The notes: a model not told the origin generated them from the sequence alone. 64,000 nt of DNA from Saccharothrix obliqua (GCF_019375475.1 NZ_JAHXGQ010000010.1:62001-126000), one strand, 5' to 3'. Counted from the stretch's first letter, positions 30,054-47,540 are shown. Numbers and translations are program-made.

Positions 30054-30367
30054 TCGCCGCTGAACTCGGTGAGCAGCGCCTTGCGCTGCCGCTCACCCAG
30101 GCCGCGCAGCCGACGGCTCGGAGCGATCTCCAACCGCTCCATGATCTGCTGCGCACGAACCTTGCCGACGCCCGGAAGCGCCTCAAGCAGCGCGGACACC
30201 TTCATCTTGCCAAGGACCTCGTCGCTCTCGGCGGCCTTCAGCACGTCCGTCAGGGTCGTGCCGCCACGCTTGAGGCGCTCCTTGAGCTCAGCCCGAGCGC
30301 GACGAGCGGCAGCAGCCTTCTCCAGCGCTGCGGCCCGCTGCTCCTCGGTAAGCTGGGGAAGGGCCAC
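30050..30367 (-). CDS. mihF: Actinobacterial integration host factor
   Basis: 105-aa nucleoid protein found only in Actinobacteria. The N-terminal long basic helix ([20 protein letters not shown]) and a C-terminal helix-two-turn-helix ([20 protein letters not shown]) bind and bend DNA. It is unrelated in sequence to E. coli IHF. GTG 30367 has GGAGGAAATC just upstream. As first gene of the mihF-gmk-rpoZ operon it matches the M. tuberculosis Rv1388-Rv1390 arrangement. Confidence 0.97.
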   Translation of the reverse strand: MALPQLTEEQRAAALEKAAAARRARAELKERLKRGGTTLTDVLKAAESDEVLGKMKVSALLEALPGVGKVRAQQIMERLEIAPSRRLRGLGERQRKALLTEFSGE

Positions 30368-30668
30368 GATTTCCTCCGTGGTGTGGGAATTTCAATTCTG
30401 GATCGGTGCCGCGACCGTACCGAGCGCAATTGCCTGGGTACAACGTGGGTCCCAGTCAGGTGAAACTTTTCAGCGCCTGGACGTAGCGGCGGGTGGTAGT
30501 AGTACCAACACCCTCCGACAGTCCCATCACCGCCACCGGTAACGCGTTGCGCACGACCTGTGTGGTATGCGCTCGGCCGGGGATGGCCCTGTCGGTGGCC
30601 AGGACCGTACCAGGCAACGTTTACGCAGGTGAGCGGACCACGCGAAGCGTGTCGCGATTTGATCGCGA
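30368..30668. other. 301-bp gap between pyrF and mihF: mihF promoter region
   Basis: Holds the mihF upstream region and the end of the pyr operon. It is relatively AT-richer near 30385-30480, as expected for a promoter, but I cannot fix -10/-35 hexamers with confidence. At 30640-30668 small hairpins follow pyrF. No coding sequence is supported here. Confidence 0.6.
30652..30668 (-). terminator. Hairpin after pyrF
   Basis: tcgcgat, loop ttg, atcgcga starts right after the pyrF stop. A second small dyad (cacgc gaa gcgtg) follows immediately downstream on the minus strand. Together they may terminate the pyr operon. The short arms keep confidence moderate. Confidence 0.5.
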
Positions 30669-31483
30669 TCACACGTCCAGCGAGTCCCCCGCGGCACGTG
30701 CGGCGGCCCTCAGCGCGGCCACGTCCGGGCCGTGCCGGAGCACGTCCCGGGAGCTGGTCGGGAGCACGCCGCGCAGCTCCCGGCCGAACACCGCGCGCAG
30801 GTCCGCGACGGTCGCGCCCTGGGCCCCGAAACCGGGGGCCAGGACGGGTCCGTGCAGGTGGGAGAGGTCGAGGCCGTGGTCGCCGACGGTCGCGCCGACC
30901 ACCAGCCCGACGTCGCCGAACGGCTCGGCGCCCGCGTTCCGGCGCGCCGCCTGGTCCACCACGGACTGCGCCACGGAACGGCCGTCGGCGCCCGTCGCGC
31001 GCTGCACCGAGGAACCCTCGGGATTGGAAGTCAACGCGAGCACGAATACGCCGCGCCCGCTCGCCCGTGCGGCTTCGAGCGCCGGGTCCAGGGAGCCGAA
31101 ACCGAGGTACGGCGACAGCGTGACGGCGTCGCCGGCGAGCGGCGAGCCGTCCGACAGGTAGGCCGCCGCGTAGGCGGCCATGGTGGAGCCGATGTCGCCG
31201 CGCTTGGCGTCCACCAGGACCAGCGTGCCGCTGTCCCGGAGGTCCGCCACGACGCGTTCGAGCACGGCGACGCCCTTCGAGCCGTGCGACTCGAAGAACG
31301 CCGCCTGCGGCTTCACCAGGGCCACGCGACCCCCGAACGCCTCCACGCAGGTCAGCGCGAACCGCTCCAGGCCGGCGGCGTCCCGGGGCAGCCCCCAGGC
31401 GTCGAGCAGGCCCGGGTGGGGGTCGATGCCGACGCACAGGGGGCCGTGGGCGGCCGTGGCCGCCGCCAGTCGGGCCGAGAACC

Positions 31484-31487
<4 letters not shown>
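30669..31487 (-). CDS. pyrF: Orotidine 5'-phosphate decarboxylase, type 2
   Basis: Last step to UMP. 272 aa, the longer actinobacterial type. [17 protein letters not shown] near the N-terminus, [16 protein letters not shown], and the catalytic [15 protein letters not shown] (Asp-Lys-Asp set) are diagnostic; [11 protein letters not shown] binds the phosphate. GTG 31487 overlaps the carB stop by 4 bp. It is the distal gene of the pyr operon. Confidence 0.96.
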
Positions 31488-34783
<3,296 letters not shown>

Positions 34784-34785
34784 GG

Positions 34786-35894
<1,109 letters not shown>

Positions 35895-35898
<4 letters not shown>

Positions 35899-36380
35899 CG
35901 CTTGCCTCCCAGCGCTTGAACCCACTGCTCGTACACGTCCTTGTCGTCGCCCCGGAACCCGGTGTCGAAGGTCTGGTCGGCCAGCCGCCAGCGCAGCACC
36001 AGCAGGCCGTCGCCGGCCATCACCTTGCCCGCGAGGCCGCGCGCGGTGCGGGCGCCCTCGATGGCGTCCAGCGGCAGCCACATCGCGCTCGCGCCGGTGC
36101 GCTCCACCAGCACGCCCGAGTCGGTCAGCTTCAGCACCGCCTCGGCGCGGTGGCCGACGTCGCCCACCGCGACCCGGTCCTGCCAGTCGTCGCCCACGGT
36201 CGTGCCGACGTAGACGCCGGTCGCGGCCAGCTTCGCGGCGCCCGGTTCGGCGGGCGGCGCGGGGAACTCGGGCAGCACCGCGGCCTGGCGGCGGGCGCGG
36301 GCCCGCCAGCCGTGCCACATGCCGTAGACGCACAACGCGAACACGGCCAGGACCAGGAGGGACAGCAGCACGCGGGTCAT
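35895..36380 (-). CDS. PH-like membrane protein inside the pyr operon
   Basis: 161 aa. The N-terminus has one membrane helix ([20 protein letters not shown], about 1-22) followed by a short basic stretch and a beta-rich domain ([36 protein letters not shown]) similar to bacterial PH domains. A gene of this type sits between pyrC and carA in many Actinobacteria and is often annotated only as a transporter or membrane protein. ATG 36380 and the stop overlap both neighbours by 4 bp, so its dose is tied to the pyrimidine enzymes. Its role is unknown. Confidence 0.85.
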
Positions 36381-37695
36381 GCGGGAATCCTTCCGGCGGC
36401 GGCGGTCACGCGCCCGCGCAGCACCGTGGCGACGACCCGCGCGGGCAGCTCCATGCCCTCGAACGGGGTGTTCGCCGCGATGCTCGCGAAGTCCGCGCCC
36501 CGGACCACCCACGTGGCGGCCGGGTCGACCAGGGTCAGGTTGGCGGGCTCGCCGACCGCGATCGGCCGCCCGTGGTCGGGCAGGCCCGCGATCTCCGCCG
36601 GGCGCTCGCTGAGCACCCGCGCCACGCCGCGCCAGTCCAGCAGGCCGGTCTCCACCATGGTCTTCACCACCACCGACAACGCGGTCTGGAGGCCGAGCAT
36701 CCCCGGCCGGGCGGCGGACCACTCGGTGTCCTTGTCCTGCGGCGCGTGCGGCGCGTGGTCGGTGGCCACGCAGTCGACGACGCCGTCCGCGAGGGCCTGC
36801 CGCAGCCGCTCGACGTCGGCGGCGGTGCGCAGCGGCGGGTTGACCTTGTTCACCGGGTCGTAGGTGGCCAGCCGGTCGTCGGTGAGCAGCAGGTGGTGGG
36901 GCGTGACCTCGGCGGACACCGCGGTGCCGCGGGCCTTCGCCCACTCCAGCACGTCGGCGGTGCCCGCGGCGGACACGTGGCACACGTGCAGCCGCGCGCC
37001 GACCTGCCGGGCGAGCAGGCAGTCCCGCGCCACCACGGCCTCCTCGGCGGCGGCGGGCCAGCCCTGGAGGCCGAGCCGGGCGGCGTTCGCGCCCTCGTGC
37101 GCCTGCGCGCCGGCGGTCAGCCGGGGCTCCTCGGCGTGCTGCGCGACGACCACGTCCAGCGCCTTCGAATACTCCAGGGCGCGGCGCATGATCAGCGGGT
37201 CGTGCACGCAGTGGCCGTCGTCGGAGAACACCCGCACGCCCGCCCGCGCCATGGTGCCCAGCTCGGCGAGCTGCTCACCGCGCAGGCCGACGGTGACCGC
37301 GCCGACCGGGTGGACGTCCACCAGGCCGACCTCGCGACCGCGTCGGGCCACGTGCTCGACCACGACGGCGTTGTCCGTCACGGGGTCGGTGTTGGCCATG
37401 GCGAACACGGCCGTGTAGCCGCCGAGGGCGGCGGCGGTCGAACCGGACTCGATGGTCTCGGTGTCCTCGCGGCCGGGTTCGCGCAGGTGGGTGTGCAGGT
37501 CCACGAAACCGGGCAGCAGGATCGCGCCGTTTCCGTCGACGACGGTGTCGGGCGTGTTCGGGTCGGTGTGCGGGTCGGTGTGCGGGTCGGTGTTCGGGTC
37601 GTGGGAGGTGATCCCGGCGATCACGCCGTCGCGGATCAGCACGTCGGACAGCGGGCCTTCGCCGTAAGGTCGCACGCCCTTGAGGACCAGGGTGT

Positions 37696-37699
<4 letters not shown>
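36377..37699 (-). CDS. pyrC: Dihydroorotase with a repeat-encoded insertion
   Basis: Cyclises carbamoyl aspartate. 440 aa, amidohydrolase type I. Metal motifs: [13 protein letters not shown] (His-x-His), a central segment with HAEEP and HVSAAGT, and VATDHAPH with the late Asp. The N-terminal beta-sandwich carries an unusual stretch at about residues 33-52, in which Asp-Pro-His/Asn-Thr repeats, encoded by a 12-bp tandem repeat at 37554-37604. GTG 37699 overlaps the pyrB stop, and the stop overlaps the PH gene. Confidence 0.96.
37554..37604. repeat. 12-bp tandem repeat within pyrC
   Basis: The unit ggtcggtgtgcg occurs twice perfectly (37561-37584), then once with one change (37585-37596) and partially on either side. 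On the coding (minus) strand it encodes four-residue units of the type Thr-Asp-Pro-His/Asn. The length is a multiple of 3, so the frame is kept. It lies in a surface loop of the N-terminal domain, where copy-number change would be tolerated. Confidence 0.9.
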
Positions 37700-39254
<1,555 letters not shown>

Positions 39255-39398
39255 TTAAAGGACGTCGGACACCCGGTTGGGACCGGGCTGACCAGCACGG
39301 TATCAGGCTTCGGGGGTCAATCTTCCGGGTGGTCCACGTGGTCTCGCCCACCCGGGCCGGCGAGATCAGCTTGACCTGGTGACCACGGAGAGCAATCA

Positions 39399-39411
39399 TT
39401 ACTCTGCGTAT
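39399..39411. promoter_or_regulatory. BldD-box-like site upstream of bldD
   Basis: TTACTCTGCGTAT matches the BldD pseudo-palindrome TnACnC(A/T)GnGTnA at every fixed base but the last. It lies 66 bp before the bldD ATG, where autoregulation is known in Streptomyces. A TTGACC hexamer at 39371-39376 could be the associated -35. Confidence 0.55.
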
Positions 39412-39476
39412 TGATCTAAGCCTCCCCGCGGCAGTCCCCTACCGGCTGACGGGGCGAATGAACGGAGAACCGCCAC

Positions 39477-39965
39477 ATGGGCGACTACGCCAAGGCGCTG
39501 GGGGCCAAGCTCCGCGCGATCCGCCAGCAGCAGGGCCTGTCTTTGCACGGCGTCGAGCAGAAGTCCGGCGGACGTTGGAAGGCCGTGGTCGTCGGTTCGT
39601 ACGAGCGCGGCGACCGGGCCGTGACCGTGCAGAAGCTCGCCGAGCTGGCCGACTTCTACGGGGTTCCCGTCGCGGAACTGCTGCCCGAGGGCCGCGTGCC
39701 GTCCGGCGCCGAGCCCGCCACGAAGATCGTGATCAATTTGGAGCGGTTGCAACAGCTGCCCGCGGAGAAGGTCGGGCCGCTCGCGCGGTACGCGGCCACC
39801 ATCCAGAGCCAGCGCGGCGACTACAACGGGAAGGTCCTCTCCATCCGGACCGAGGACCTGCGGTCGCTGGCGATCATCTACGACATGACGCCGGGCGAAC
39901 TGACCGAACAGCTCATCGACTGGGGTGTGCTGCCCCCCGAGGCCCGACCGGCCAAGGAGGACTGA
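39477..39965 (+). CDS. bldD: Developmental master regulator BldD
   Basis: 162 aa. The N-terminal XRE-type HTH (residues about 1-70, KLRAIRQQQGLSLHGVEQKS, SYERGDRAVTVQKLAELADF) binds DNA. The C-terminal domain carries the bipartite c-di-GMP signature: RGD at 113-115 and RTED at 124-127, eight residues apart, exactly as in Streptomyces BldD. Two such domains are bridged by a c-di-GMP tetramer, which drives DNA binding and holds back sporulation genes. ATG 39477 follows GGAGAA. bldD beside pyrR and nusB-efp matches the Streptomyces arrangement. Confidence 0.97.
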   Translation: MGDYAKALGAKLRAIRQQQGLSLHGVEQKSGGRWKAVVVGSYERGDRAVTVQKLAELADFYGVPVAELLPEGRVPSGAEPATKIVINLERLQQLPAEKVGPLARYAATIQSQRGDYNGKVLSIRTEDLRSLAIIYDMTPGELTEQLIDWGVLPPEARPAKED

Positions 39966-40869
39966 GTTCGGCGAAATCAGCCGAGAGCCGTCCTCTGCGG
40001 ACTGGGGCGGAGGACGGCGCTCGGACGGCGTCGGCGCACGTGAGGACCCCGGTGAGGGGTCCGCGTGCGTTTTGGCCCCTCCGGGGGCCGGGTCTTCCGG
40101 GGCCTGCGGTGCCGGCCCCTGTCGCCGGCGTTCTGCGCTGTTCCGCTCTCGCGGCCGCCGCCTTCCCGCGCCTACCGCGCCGCCGCCCTGAACCCTGCGA
40201 GCGCCGCTCCCCCGCCCTCAGGCACCGCCTTCGCGCTGGCGCCCCGGCTCCCCGCATCTCGCGACATCTCGGCTTTTCGCAGCCCGCCGCCTTCCGCGCC
40301 CTTCCTTCGCGCCTTCTGCCGGCCTCTCACTCCACGGCCCGCACGCCTTCCCCTCGTCTCACCCGCGTCTCCCCTGTGTCTTCTCCCGCGTCTTCCCCGT
40401 GTCTCCCCCTCGCGTCTTCCCGCATCCCCTCGCACCTTCTCCGCGTCTTCCCTTACCCCTCACCCGTCCCCGCGTCTTTCCCCTGCCGCTCAACCCTGCA
40501 CACGCCCGCGCACGCCCCGGACAATGTCGTACCCCCGTGGGACAATGGACATCGGGGGCCGGAGGCCACACCGCGATCACTCAAAGCCCGCTGACCTGCG
40601 GTTTTAGCGCATCGGCGGCATACCTGGCGCGGTGGAGTGGAATTGGAATACTTTTGAATATTCCATCGGGGTAAAAAAGCGTCCTCGCCGGACAGGCAGA
40701 CCGCCAAGGATGACGAAAAGGCTGCGTGTCATCCCCGTATGACCTGGTCAAGACAACCACGCCCGATCCCGGGACGCAAACGAAAAGCGTGTTTGCGTCC
40801 CGGGATCGGGCGTGGTTCGCTGCGCGCAGGCCATACGGGGATGACACGCAGCAGGTGACGTGTATGTGG
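39966..40869. other. 904-bp non-coding gap between convergent bldD and nusB
   Basis: Three parts. 39966-40300 is GC-rich with no supported gene. 40310-40500 is a C/T-rich low-complexity tract on the plus strand with variants of cgtcttcccc. 40590-40720 is strikingly AT-richer than the rest of the window and holds a small hairpin ggaata/tattcc (40645-40664) followed by gtaaaaaag. A large nested palindrome fills 40722-40851. Short frames here (for example 40581-40847 on minus) cross the palindrome and lack coding bias. Confidence 0.7.
40722..40851. repeat. 130-nt nested palindrome (20-bp and 27-bp perfect arms)
   Basis: Outer arms 40722-40741 and 40832-40851 are perfectly complementary over 20 bp. 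Inner arms 40755-40781 and 40791-40817 are perfectly complementary over 27 bp, with a 9-nt loop (gaaaagcgt). The segments between them (13 and 14 nt) are only partly complementary. The whole thing folds into one hairpin of about 60 bp. It lies 18 bp after the nusB stop in a convergent gap, so it can terminate transcription, but it is far larger than a terminator needs and may be a miniature mobile or REP-like element. Confidence 0.85.
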
Positions 40870-41289
40870 TTAGAGGACTGCCCGTAGTTGGTCGGCGATG
40901 ACCGCGATGCGGCCCAGCACGCCGTTCACGAAGCGGGGGGAGTCGTCCGTCGACAGTTGCTTCGCCAGTTCCACTGCCTCGTCGATGGCGACCGCGTCGG
41001 GGACGTCGGCCGCCCAGAGCAGTTCGTACAGGCCGACGCGCAGGACTGCCCGGTCCACGCCCGGCATCCGCTGCAAAGTCCAGCCCTCGGCGTGTTCCGA
41101 GATGAGGTCGTCGATCCGGGCGCGGTTGGCGGTGACGCCTTCTACCAGGCCGATCGTGTAGTCGTTGATCGGCGGCACGTCCGGTGAACCCACCCGCTCG
41201 GCGAGCAGGGTGACCGGGTCCGCGCCGCGCAGGTCCGCTTCGTAGAGGACGTCCACGGCGCGTTTCCGGGCCTTGCTGCGTGCTCCCAT
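40870..41289 (-). CDS. nusB: Transcription antitermination factor NusB
   Basis: 139 aa all-helical RNA-binding protein of the rRNA antitermination complex with NusE/S10. ARSKARKRAVDVLYEADLRG at the N-terminus and LRVGLYELLWAADVPDAVAI, followed by AKQLSTDDSPRFVNGVLGRI, are the family signatures. ATG 41289 is two bases after the efp stop. efp-nusB order is conserved in Actinobacteria. Confidence 0.97.
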   Translation of the reverse strand: MGARSKARKRAVDVLYEADLRGADPVTLLAERVGSPDVPPINDYTIGLVEGVTANRARIDDLISEHAEGWTLQRMPGVDRAVLRVGLYELLWAADVPDAVAIDEAVELAKQLSTDDSPRFVNGVLGRIAVIADQLRAVL

Positions 41290-41291
41290 GG

Positions 41292-41855
41292 TCAGCCGTT
41301 GACCCGGCCGAGGTAGCGGCCGTCGCGGGTGTCGACCTTGATCTTCTCGCCGGTCGTCACGAACAGGGGGACCTGGATCTCGGCGCCCGTCTCCAGCGTC
41401 GCGGGCTTGGTGCCGCCGGTGCTGCGGTCGCCCTGGAGGCCCGGGTCGGTGTGCTTGATGACCAGCTCGACGCTGGTCGGCAGCTCCACGTAGAGGGGGG
41501 TGTTCTCGTGAACCGCGACCACCGCCTCCTGGTTCTCCAGCATGTAGTTCGCGGCGTCGCCGACGGTCTCCGCGGGCACGGTGATCTGGTCGTACGTGTC
41601 ACCGTCCATGAAGACGAAGTCGGCGCCGTCCTTGTACAGGTACGTCATACCCCGCTTGTCGACGGTCGCCGTTTCGACCTTGGTGCCCGCGTTGAAGGTC
41701 TTGTCGACCACCTTGCCGGACAGGACGTGCTTCAACGTCGTGCGCACGAAGGCGCCACCCTTGCCCGGCTTGACGTGCTGGAACGCGGTGACGGTCCACA
41801 GCTGGCCGTCGAGGTTCAGCACCAGGCCGTTCTTGAGGTCGTTGGTCGTGGCCAC
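41292..41855 (-). CDS. efp: Elongation factor P
   Basis: 187 aa, three beta-barrel domains. It rescues ribosomes stalled at polyproline. The domain I loop reads [20 protein letters not shown]; the tip residue is Lys in KPGKGG. Domain III shows [19 protein letters not shown] and [21 protein letters not shown] 41855 has AGGAGA about 11 nt upstream. No dedicated EpmA-type modification gene lies nearby. Confidence 0.97.
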   Translation of the reverse strand: MATTNDLKNGLVLNLDGQLWTVTAFQHVKPGKGGAFVRTTLKHVLSGKVVDKTFNAGTKVETATVDKRGMTYLYKDGADFVFMDGDTYDQITVPAETVGDAANYMLENQEAVVAVHENTPLYVELPTSVELVIKHTDPGLQGDRSTGGTKPATLETGAEIQVPLFVTTGEKIKVDTRDGRYLGRVNG

Positions 41856-41888
41856 TGGGGTGGGCTCTCCTGTTGGTGTGTTCGGGCG

Positions 41889-42974
41889 TCAGACGACCAC
41901 TAGCTCTTTCGTGGTCAGGGTGAGGAGTTCCGGGGCGCCTTGGCGCACCACCAGTGTGTCCTCGATGCGAACACCGCCCTTCCCGGCCAGGTACACACCG
42001 GGCTCGACGGTGACCGCCATACCGGGCAGCAGCATACCGTCACCGGCCTTGGACAGCGTCGGAGCCTCGTGGATCTGGAGGCCGACGCCGTGCCCGAGGC
42101 CGTGCAGGAACTGCTCCCCGTAACCCGCCTGCTCGATCACGTCGCGGGACGCCGCGTCCACGTCGCGGTAGCTCGTGCCGACCGCCAGGGCCTGCCGACC
42201 CGCCGCCTGCGACGCCGCCACCAGCTCGTACAGCTCCCGCTGCCAGTCCGCGGCCTGGCCGACGACGAGGGTGCGGGTCATGTCCGAGTGGTACCCGTCG
42301 ACCAGGGCGCCGAAGTCGAGCTTCACGAAATCGCCCTCGTGCACGACGGCGTCGGTCGGGCGGTGGTGCGGCACGGCGGAGTTCGCGCCGGTCGCCACGA
42401 TCGTCTCGAAGCTCGGCCCGGCGGCGCCGTGGTCGAGCATCCGGCTCTCCAGCTCGCGGGCGATCTCGCGCTCGGTGCGACCGGGACGCAGGCCGCCGTG
42501 CTCGACCAGGCTCGCCAGGGCGCGGTCGGCCGCGGCGCACGCCATGCGCAACGCCTCGACCTCCGCGTCGTCCTTCACCAGCCGCAACTCCTCCACCAGG
42601 CCGGAGGCGCGGACCAGCTCGGTGCCGCGAGCCGCGTCGGTCAGGGTGTCCAGGCCCTCGACGGTGACGTGGTGGCTCTCGTAGCCGGTCCGGTCGAGAC
42701 CCGCCTTCGCCGCCCGCTGCGCCAGCGTCACGTCGCACGGCCGGTCGATGACCCGCTCCAGGTCCGGCACCTGTCGCGCGGCCTGCGTGAGGTAGCGGCC
42801 GTCGGTGCAGAACACGGTGGCCTCGTCGGAGTCCGCCGACACCAGCAGGGCGGCGTTGGAACCCGTGAAACCGGTCAGGTAGCGGATGTTGAGCAGGTTG
42901 GTCACCAGCAGCGCGTCCAGCTCCCGGTCCCGGAGCGTGGCGCGCAGCGCGGCGCGGCGAGTCGAGTGGGGCAT
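41889..42974 (-). CDS. pepQ: Xaa-Pro aminopeptidase / dipeptidase (M24)
   Basis: 361 aa pita-bread metalloprotease. The N-terminal creatinase-like domain has LLNIRYLTGFTGSNAALLVS. The catalytic domain has KLDFGALVDGYHSDMTRT (Asp ligands), HGLGHGVGLQIHEAP (His ligand), PGMAVTVEPGVYL (Glu) and GVRIEDTLVV (Glu). It cleaves N-terminal residues next to proline. ATG 42974. pepQ-efp-nusB is a conserved block, and peptides with proline connect naturally to EF-P only by location. Confidence 0.94.
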   Translation of the reverse strand: MPHSTRRAALRATLRDRELDALLVTNLLNIRYLTGFTGSNAALLVSADSDEATVFCTDGRYLTQAARQVPDLERVIDRPCDVTLAQRAAKAGLDRTGYESHHVTVEGLDTLTDAARGTELVRASGLVEELRLVKDDAEVEALRMACAAADRALASLVEHGGLRPGRTEREIARELESRMLDHGAAGPSFETIVATGANSAVPHHRPTDAVVHEGDFVKLDFGALVDGYHSDMTRTLVVGQAADWQRELYELVAASQAAGRQALAVGTSYRDVDAASRDVIEQAGYGEQFLHGLGHGVGLQIHEAPTLSKAGDGMLLPGMAVTVEPGVYLAGKGGVRIEDTLVVRQGAPELLTLTTKELVVV

Positions 42975-42994
42975 ACCCGCAGCCTAGAGGCCGT

Positions 42995-43019
42995 GCCGGC
43001 GTCAGCACAGCACGCCGGC
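42995..43019 (-). terminator. Terminator of the beta-propeller lipoprotein gene
   Basis: gccggcgt, 9-nt loop, acgccggc: 8-bp perfect arms, 13-37 nt downstream of the stop at 43032 and upstream of pepQ. No T-tract. Confidence 0.6.
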
Positions 43020-43031
43020 GTGGGCGCGCCG

Positions 43032-44519
43032 CTAGCGGCGGAGGTCGCCGGCCTGCTCGTAGCCGTCCCAGGTCCGCTGGGTGACGGCGGTGACGGTGGA
43101 CGAGTTGAGGGTCATCACGTCCTCGGCGGACACCAGCCAGCGCTTGTCCTCCAGCAGCAGGGCCAGTGCGCCGTTCGGGGCGCGCACCGCCTTCGCACCG
43201 GCCGGGACGCGCGCCGCCACGGGCATCTCGTCCACGATCGGCGGGCGGCGGTCCAGGACGCGGGTGGCCAGGCGGTCCGCGACCGAGCGGCGCTCCACCC
43301 GCACGACCTTGCCACCGACGACGACGTCCACGGTGTTCTCCGGCGACGGCACCGCGTAGCCGTCCAGCACGCGGGCCGCCGCGTCCTTGGTGCGGCAGCC
43401 CGGCGCGTTGGCCAGGTCGAGGCCGAAGTGCGCCAGGTCGGTGGGCGCGGCGGCGGCGCCGTCGACCGTCGCGCGCACCACGTCCAGCGGCACCCGGTGG
43501 CACGGGTCCTCCGGGGAGAGCGGCGCGTGGCCGTCCGGGGTGCGGACCAGTCCCGGCCCCTCCCGCCAGCGGCCGGGAATGGTGACCGCCGGGACGGGGT
43601 TCGCGCTGAAGTCGTGGTTCCAGAAGGTGATCGTGGTGCCCTGCTCGGTCTCGTGGGCGATGGCGAACGCCTTCAACGCGTCCACGTACATCCAGTCCGC
43701 GCTGAACGCGTCCACGACCGAGCGCGTGCGGGGCTTGCGGGTGTCGGCGACTGCCTCGAAGCCGTGTTCGCCGAGGGCTTCCACGTGGTTGAGGAACGTG
43801 GGGTTCTTGGCCCGCAACACGAACTGCCCGGCCCCGTTCCAGCCCGCCGCCCGGCCCGTGGTGTCGGTGAACAGCAGGTAGAACCAGCCGTCCGCGAACA
43901 GCACCGACGGTTGGCCGGCGCCGTAGGTGTTCTCGCGGGTCGTGTCGTAGGAGGGGCTGACGATGGGCCGACCGCCCGCCTCACGCGTCCAGTGCACGCC
44001 GTCCTTGCTGGTGGCGACGCCGATGGCGTTGCCGTGCGCGTGCTCCCCCGCCGCGCCTGTGTAGTACAGGTAGTAGGTGTCACCGACCTTGAGGACCGAC
44101 GGGTCGCACACGTGCATCCCGTCGAACCCCCCGACGTTGCCGCTGAGCACCGCCTGGCCCGAACTGCCGTCGGGCGCGGTGAACGGGCCGTCCGGGGTGG
44201 CGCTCTCGGCGTACAGCAGGTCGTCACCGGGCGGGTCCGCGTACCGGAGCTGGCTGCACCACCACATCCGGATCCGACCGCCCTCGGCGAGCACCGCCGG
44301 GCCGTAGTTGTAAGGAGCTTCCGGACCGGCCGCGACAATCCCGGGACTCTGCCTGCCCCGCTCCGCGACCGGGACTGGAGCCTTCGCAGGCGGTCGGCTG
44401 GTGGTTGCGATGGTGGTGGACGCAACACTGATGGGGGCGGGCTCGGCGACGCTCGGTGCGCACGCGGCCAAGGAGGCGAGGACGAGGAGGGTTCCGAGGA
44501 GCCTCTTCGGACCGACCAT
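43032..44519 (-). CDS. Lipoprotein with five-bladed beta-propeller (GH43/68-like)
   Basis: 495 aa. RLLGTLLVLASLAAC is a lipobox signal, so it is anchored outside the membrane. A Ser/Thr/Pro-rich linker precedes a propeller with repeated YxxDPSVLKVGDTYYLYYTG-like blades: HVCDPSVL, DTYYLYYTGA, GAGQPSVLFADGWFYLLFTD, WMYVDALKAFAI. These resemble glycoside hydrolase family 43/62/68 enzymes, but I cannot place all three catalytic acids, so substrate and activity are open. The last about 120 residues form a separate domain with RAPNGALALLLEDKRWLVS. ATG 44519 has GGAG just upstream. It stands alone between repeats and pepQ. Confidence 0.75.
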   Translation of the reverse strand: MVGPKRLLGTLLVLASLAACAPSVAEPAPISVASTTIATTSRPPAKAPVPVAERGRQSPGIVAAGPEAPYNYGPAVLAEGGRIRMWWCSQLRYADPPGDDLLYAESATPDGPFTAPDGSSGQAVLSGNVGGFDGMHVCDPSVLKVGDTYYLYYTGAAGEHAHGNAIGVATSKDGVHWTREAGGRPIVSPSYDTTRENTYGAGQPSVLFADGWFYLLFTDTTGRAAGWNGAGQFVLRAKNPTFLNHVEALGEHGFEAVADTRKPRTRSVVDAFSADWMYVDALKAFAIAHETEQGTTITFWNHDFSANPVPAVTIPGRWREGPGLVRTPDGHAPLSPEDPCHRVPLDVVRATVDGAAAAPTDLAHFGLDLANAPGCRTKDAAARVLDGYAVPSPENTVDVVVGGKVVRVERRSVADRLATRVLDRRPPIVDEMPVAARVPAGAKAVRAPNGALALLLEDKRWLVSAEDVMTLNSSTVTAVTQRTWDGYEQAGDLRR

Positions 44520-47033
<2,514 letters not shown>

Positions 47034-47540
47034 TTACCGGGGAGTGGTGGCGAGGATGGTGTCCACCACCTCGTCCGGGGTCAGGGTGTCGGTCAGCACC
47101 TCGATGGTCGCCACCTCCCGGTACAGGGGCAGGCGGGCGTCGAGGAGGGTTTTGAAGGTCGAGCGCGGGTTCACACCGGCCAGCAGGGGGCGGGCCGTGG
47201 ACAGGCCCGTCCTGCGCACGCCCTCGGTCGTCCCGACGTTCAGGAACACCACCGCGTGGCCGGCCAGGCGGGCACGCGTGGTGGCCGACAGGATCGCCCC
47301 GCCGCCCAGCGCCAGCACGCCCTCGTGCTCGCCCAGGCCGGTCTCGACCGCGGCTTCCTCCAGTGCCCGGAAAGCAGGCTCGCCGTCGGAGGTGAAGATG
47401 TCCGAAATGGACCTCCCCGTGGTCGCCACCACGTCCTCGTCGGTGTCCCGGAAGGACACACCCAGCCGCTCCGCCAGCAGCTGCCCCACCGTCGTCTTGC
47501 CCGCCCCGGGAGGGCCGAGGACGACGTACCTCGGGCTCAC
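47034..47540 (-). CDS. aroK: Shikimate kinase
   Basis: 168 aa. P-loop [20 protein letters not shown], substrate residues in [20 protein letters not shown] and ALGGGAILS, lid Arg in [14 protein letters not shown] 47540 overlaps the aroC stop by 4 bp (GTGA). The upstream frame that extends this gene is non-coding. Phosphorylates shikimate in the pathway to chorismate. Confidence 0.96.
   Translation of the reverse strand: MSPRYVVLGPPGAGKTTVGQLLAERLGVSFRDTDEDVVATTGRSISDIFTSDGEPAFRALEEAAVETGLGEHEGVLALGGGAILSATTRARLAGHAVVFLNVGTTEGVRRTGLSTARPLLAGVNPRSTFKTLLDARLPLYREVATIEVLTDTLTPDEVVDTILATTPR

Noticed and set aside
40399-40847. Small frames of 84-91 aa around the palindrome
   Set aside because: They cross the inverted repeat, lack ribosome-binding sites and have no third-position bias.
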